In this document: positions 13,109-15,041 of the stretch, piece after piece
Layout: each line of letters opens with the position of its first letter
How positions within the stretch are numbered: the first letter of the stretch is position 1
The notes under the pieces: model-generated
Databases searched by the model: none
What the model was told of the DNA's origin: nothing
The model's input: only the letters and a program-made list of their open reading frames with translations
Program-made: the position numbers and the translations under genes
DNA from: an uncultured Clostridia bacterium
Lineage (GTDB): Bacteria > Bacillota_A > Clostridia > Christensenellales > CAG-138
Assembly: GCA_946539625.1 (NCBI GenBank)
Contig: CAMNHT010000013.1
Span: 1 to 15,041 of the forward strand
Direction: 5' to 3'
DNA: 15,041 nt

Positions 13109-13444
13109 ATGTGTTTATTCTGCAAGATCGCAGCGGGGGAGATCCCCTCAAAGAAGGCGTATGAGGACGAGAGCGTCTATGCGTTTTATGACATCGCGCC
13201 GCAGGCGCCGGTGCACATCCTTGTGATCCCGAAGGTGCACATCGAAAGCGCGCAAGCGCTGACCCGCGAAGACGACGCGCTTTTGGGACATATGTTCGAA
13301 GTCGCGCGTAAGCTCGCGGCGGATAACGGACTTGACAAGACCGGTTATCGACTGATCACGAACATCGGCGCGGACGCGGGACAGAGCGTGCCGCATCTGC
13401 ATCTGCATCTGATCGGCGGAAAAACGCTGAAATGGGACAACTGA
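13109..13444 (+). CDS. HIT family (histidine triad, HinT-like) nucleotide hydrolase
   Basis: This 111-residue cytoplasmic protein is of the HINT branch of the HIT family, which hydrolyses nucleoside phosphoramidates and related adducts. The active-site triad motif HLHLHL is at 96-101 after PHL, and C2/C5 in MCLFCKI plus a downstream His resemble the Zn site seen in many bacterial members. SAQAL and NIGADAGQSVPHL fit the HINT core. The SD AGGAGG lies 8 bases upstream and overlaps the mtaB stop, so it is part of the prmA-rsmE-mtaB operon, a common arrangement in Clostridia. No terminator is visible before murC, which has its own promoter. Confidence 0.93.
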   Translation: MCLFCKIAAGEIPSKKAYEDESVYAFYDIAPQAPVHILVIPKVHIESAQALTREDDALLGHMFEVARKLAADNGLDKTGYRLITNIGADAGQSVPHLHLHLIGGKTLKWDN

Positions 13445-13448
13445 TCGG

Positions 13449-13477
13449 TTGCAAATCCGACAGGATTCGCGTATAAT
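13449..13477 (+). promoter_or_regulatory. SigA promoter for murC
   Basis: TTGCAA (13449-13454), a 17 bp spacer and TATAAT (13472-13477) are present. The expected +1 is near 13484, giving a leader of about 24 nt with GGGGAGA before the ATG. Confidence 0.78.
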
Positions 13478-13507
13478 GAGGCAGATTCAAACGTTTGGGG
13501 AGATCGT

Positions 13508-14872
13508 ATGACAGCAACATTGGACGAGGCAAAACGCATTCACTTCATCGGGATCGGCGGCTGCAGCATGAGCGGCATCGCGCGCATTCTGAAAGCGCAG
13601 GGACATGAGATCACGGGGAGCGACCGCGGGCATACGCAGTTTACGGACCGGCTCGAAGAGGACGGCATCACCGTTTATTACGGACACAGCGCCGAACAGG
13701 TAGGCAATGCCGATCTCATCGTGTATTCAGCGGCGATCAAGCCGGAGAATCCCGAACGCGTCTACGGGCGCGAGCACGGCATTCCGGAACTGGAGCGCAG
13801 CGTCGCTTTGGGTCAGCTTTCCGCACGCTTCCATGAGGTCGTCGCTGTCGCGGGCTGCCATGGCAAGACCACGATCACGTCCATGCTGGCATTCGTCAAT
13901 GAAGAAGCAAACCTTGACGCGACGGTGCATGTCGGCGGATTCATGGAACTGCTCGGCGGCGGCGTGCGGCTCGGAAAGAGCGACCTCTTCATCACCGAGG
14001 CGTGCGAATATGTCGAGAGCTTTCTGACCCTAAAGCCCACGATCGCCATCGTCAACAACATCGACAACGATCATCTGGACTATTACGGCGACATCGACCA
14101 TATCGTAGCGGCGTTTCGTAAATTCCTCGCGCTGGTGCCAGAGGACGGAAAGATCCTTGCCTGTACGGATGACGTCTACGTCCGCGATCTCATACCGGAG
14201 CTCGGTGACAATGTCATCACGTACGGTCTCGGAGAAGGCGATATCCACGCCGATGCGATCGCGTTTGATGTGCTCGGGTTCCCGTCGTTCGACCTCTACG
14301 ATCACAATGAACGGATCGGCCGCGTGCAGCTCTGTGTGCCCGGGCGGCATAACGTGATCAACGCGCTTGCAGTCTACGCAGCGTCAAAGCTCTGCGGCGT
14401 CACGTTTGAACAGTACGCAAATGCGATGGAGCGTTTCCGCAACACGAGCCGCCGCTTTGAACTGCTCGGCGAAAAGAACGGTGTCAAGGTATTCCATGAT
14501 TACGGACATCACCCGAACGAAATCAAAGAAACGCTTGCCGCGGCGACGCACGTTCCGCACAACCGGATCTTCTGCGTGTTCCAGTGCAACAGCTACACCC
14601 GTGCAAGGACGCTGTTCTGTGAGCACGTGACGTGTTTCAAGGACGCGGATGAGGTACTTGTGCCGGACATTTACCCCGGCAGAGAAGTCGACACCGGAAT
14701 CATCCACGCGCGCGACATGGTGGCGGGCATCAACCGCGAAACGAACAACGCACAGTATCTCGGCACGTTTGAGAACATCGCGGCATACCTTGACAAACAC
14801 GCCGTACCCGGCGATATCGTCATAACGGTGGGAAGCGGCGACGTCTACCGTCAGTCGCAAAAACTGCTTTGA
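13508..14872 (+). CDS. murC: UDP-N-acetylmuramate--L-alanine ligase MurC
   Basis: This 454-residue Mur ligase joins L-alanine to UDP-N-acetylmuramate using ATP, the first step of the peptidoglycan stem peptide. The N-terminal Rossmann domain has FIGIGGCSMSGIA. The ATP P-loop AGCHGKTT is at 115-122, with Cys117 where many MurC proteins have Thr or Ala. NNIDNDHLDYYGD, VPGRHNVINALA, FHDYGHHPNEI and a closing ITVGSGDVY follow in family order. The HxP/DYGHHP signature supports MurC rather than MurD, E or F. The start is the ATG at 13508 with GGGGAGA 4-5 bases upstream. It is a single-gene transcription unit between the hit gene and a tRNA gene, away from ftsA-ftsZ and from any other mur gene in view. 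It ends in a good terminator. Confidence 0.95.
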   Translation: MTATLDEAKRIHFIGIGGCSMSGIARILKAQGHEITGSDRGHTQFTDRLEEDGITVYYGHSAEQVGNADLIVYSAAIKPENPERVYGREHGIPELERSVALGQLSARFHEVVAVAGCHGKTTITSMLAFVNEEANLDATVHVGGFMELLGGGVRLGKSDLFITEACEYVESFLTLKPTIAIVNNIDNDHLDYYGDIDHIVAAFRKFLALVPEDGKILACTDDVYVRDLIPELGDNVITYGLGEGDIHADAIAFDVLGFPSFDLYDHNERIGRVQLCVPGRHNVINALAVYAASKLCGVTFEQYANAMERFRNTSRRFELLGEKNGVKVFHDYGHHPNEIKETLAAATHVPHNRIFCVFQCNSYTRARTLFCEHVTCFKDADEVLVPDIYPGREVDTGIIHARDMVAGINRETNNAQYLGTFENIAAYLDKHAVPGDIVITVGSGDVYRQSQKLL

Positions 14873-14879
14873 TTTTCCG

Positions 14880-14908
14880 GGCGGTCATACCGACCGCCTT
14901 TTTCTTTT
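14880..14908 (+). terminator. Rho-independent terminator after murC
   Basis: A perfect 7 bp GC-rich stem, GGCGGTC (14880-14886) with GACCGCC (14892-14898), has a 5-base loop and is followed by TTTTTCTTTT. It starts 8 bases after the murC stop. Confidence 0.92.
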
Positions 14909-14939
14909 ACGAATATATGAAAAAAACGGAAATCAGGGC

Positions 14940-14968
14940 TTGACATTTTGAAATGAAAGGACTAAAAT
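14940..14968 (+). promoter_or_regulatory. Strong SigA promoter for the tRNA gene
   Basis: A consensus TTGACA (14940-14945), a 17 bp spacer and TAAAAT (14963-14968) are present. The expected +1 is near 14975, leaving a short 5' leader of about 18 nt before the mature tRNA end at 14993. Confidence 0.82.
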
Positions 14969-14992
14969 AACAAAGCACGCTAAAAAGTGCAT

Positions 14993-15041
14993 GCGCTTGT
15001 AGCTCAGTGGATAGAGTGCCCGGCTACGAACCGGTAGGTCG
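14993..15041 (+). tRNA. tRNA-Arg (anticodon ACG), 3' end cut by the window
   Basis: The first 49 bases of a tRNA are visible. The acceptor 5' strand GCGCTTG is followed by TA at 8-9 and a D arm GCTC-AGTGGATA-GAGT. The anticodon arm is CCCGG, loop CTACGAA, CCGGT, with anticodon ACG at 34-36. This is the arginine tRNA whose A34 is normally edited to inosine to read CGU, CGC and CGA. The 27-43 pair is C opposite U, leaving four good stem pairs. The T arm and acceptor 3' strand lie beyond the window edge. Confidence 0.93.

Noticed and set aside
13857..13859. Cys117 in the MurC P-loop as a possible loss of function
   Set aside because: This position varies among MurC proteins (Thr, Ala), and the Lys and following Thr residues needed for ATP binding are intact.
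1..15041. Search for CRISPR arrays, insertion sequences, prophage genes, toxin-antitoxin pairs, defence islands or secondary metabolite clusters
   Set aside because: I saw no spaced direct repeats, no transposase or integrase motifs, and no clusters of accessory genes. Nearly all of the sequence is accounted for by core genes and short intergenic control regions.

Overview
The window looks like a core, housekeeping stretch of a moderately GC-rich Firmicutes chromosome, probably Clostridia (an inference from gene content and order, promoter type and codon use; I cannot name a genus). Evidence is the conserved clostridial run prmA-rsmE-mtaB-hit, an adjacent ftsA-ftsZ pair, short sirtuin and C_GCAxxG_C_C genes, SigA-type promoters with 16-17 bp spacers, and strong Shine-Dalgarno (SD) sites. 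There is no transposase, integrase, phage gene, CRISPR array or obvious transferred island, and no gene-free stretch exceeds 200 bases.

Layout from left to right: the 3' end of a CYTH-domain gene (+); a small two-helix membrane protein with a coiled-coil tail (-) behind a perfect consensus promoter; a type Ic aspartate aminotransferase (-), divergent from an unrecognised multi-pass membrane protein (+); a convergent bidirectional terminator; then on the minus strand cobB, mrp/apbC and a four-cysteine C_GCAxxG_C_C protein, the last two overlapping by 4 nt. Divergent from cobB is a short comEC (+), which converges through a bidirectional terminator on ftsA-ftsZ (-). Divergent from ftsA is an arginase-like UPF0489-type gene (+). 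It is followed by prmA-rsmE-mtaB-hit (ribosomal protein and rRNA methylation, tRNA methylthiolation, HIT hydrolase), then murC with its own promoter and terminator. Last comes a tRNA-Arg(ACG) promoter and the first 49 bases of the tRNA.

Ten promoters can be read directly. Seven predict ordinary leaders of about 18-35 nt and mrp has a 77-nt leader headed by a strong hairpin. The remaining two (comEC and the UPF0489-type gene) place the expected +1 exactly on the A of the ATG, with no SD. They are leaderless candidates in a genome that otherwise uses strong SD sites. The other observations worth a second look are the permuted arginase-like motif order in the UPF0489-type protein, the ComEC reduced to its competence channel domain, and the coupled Mrp/four-cysteine pair. 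I found no wholly new multi-gene system here, and the findings are modest.
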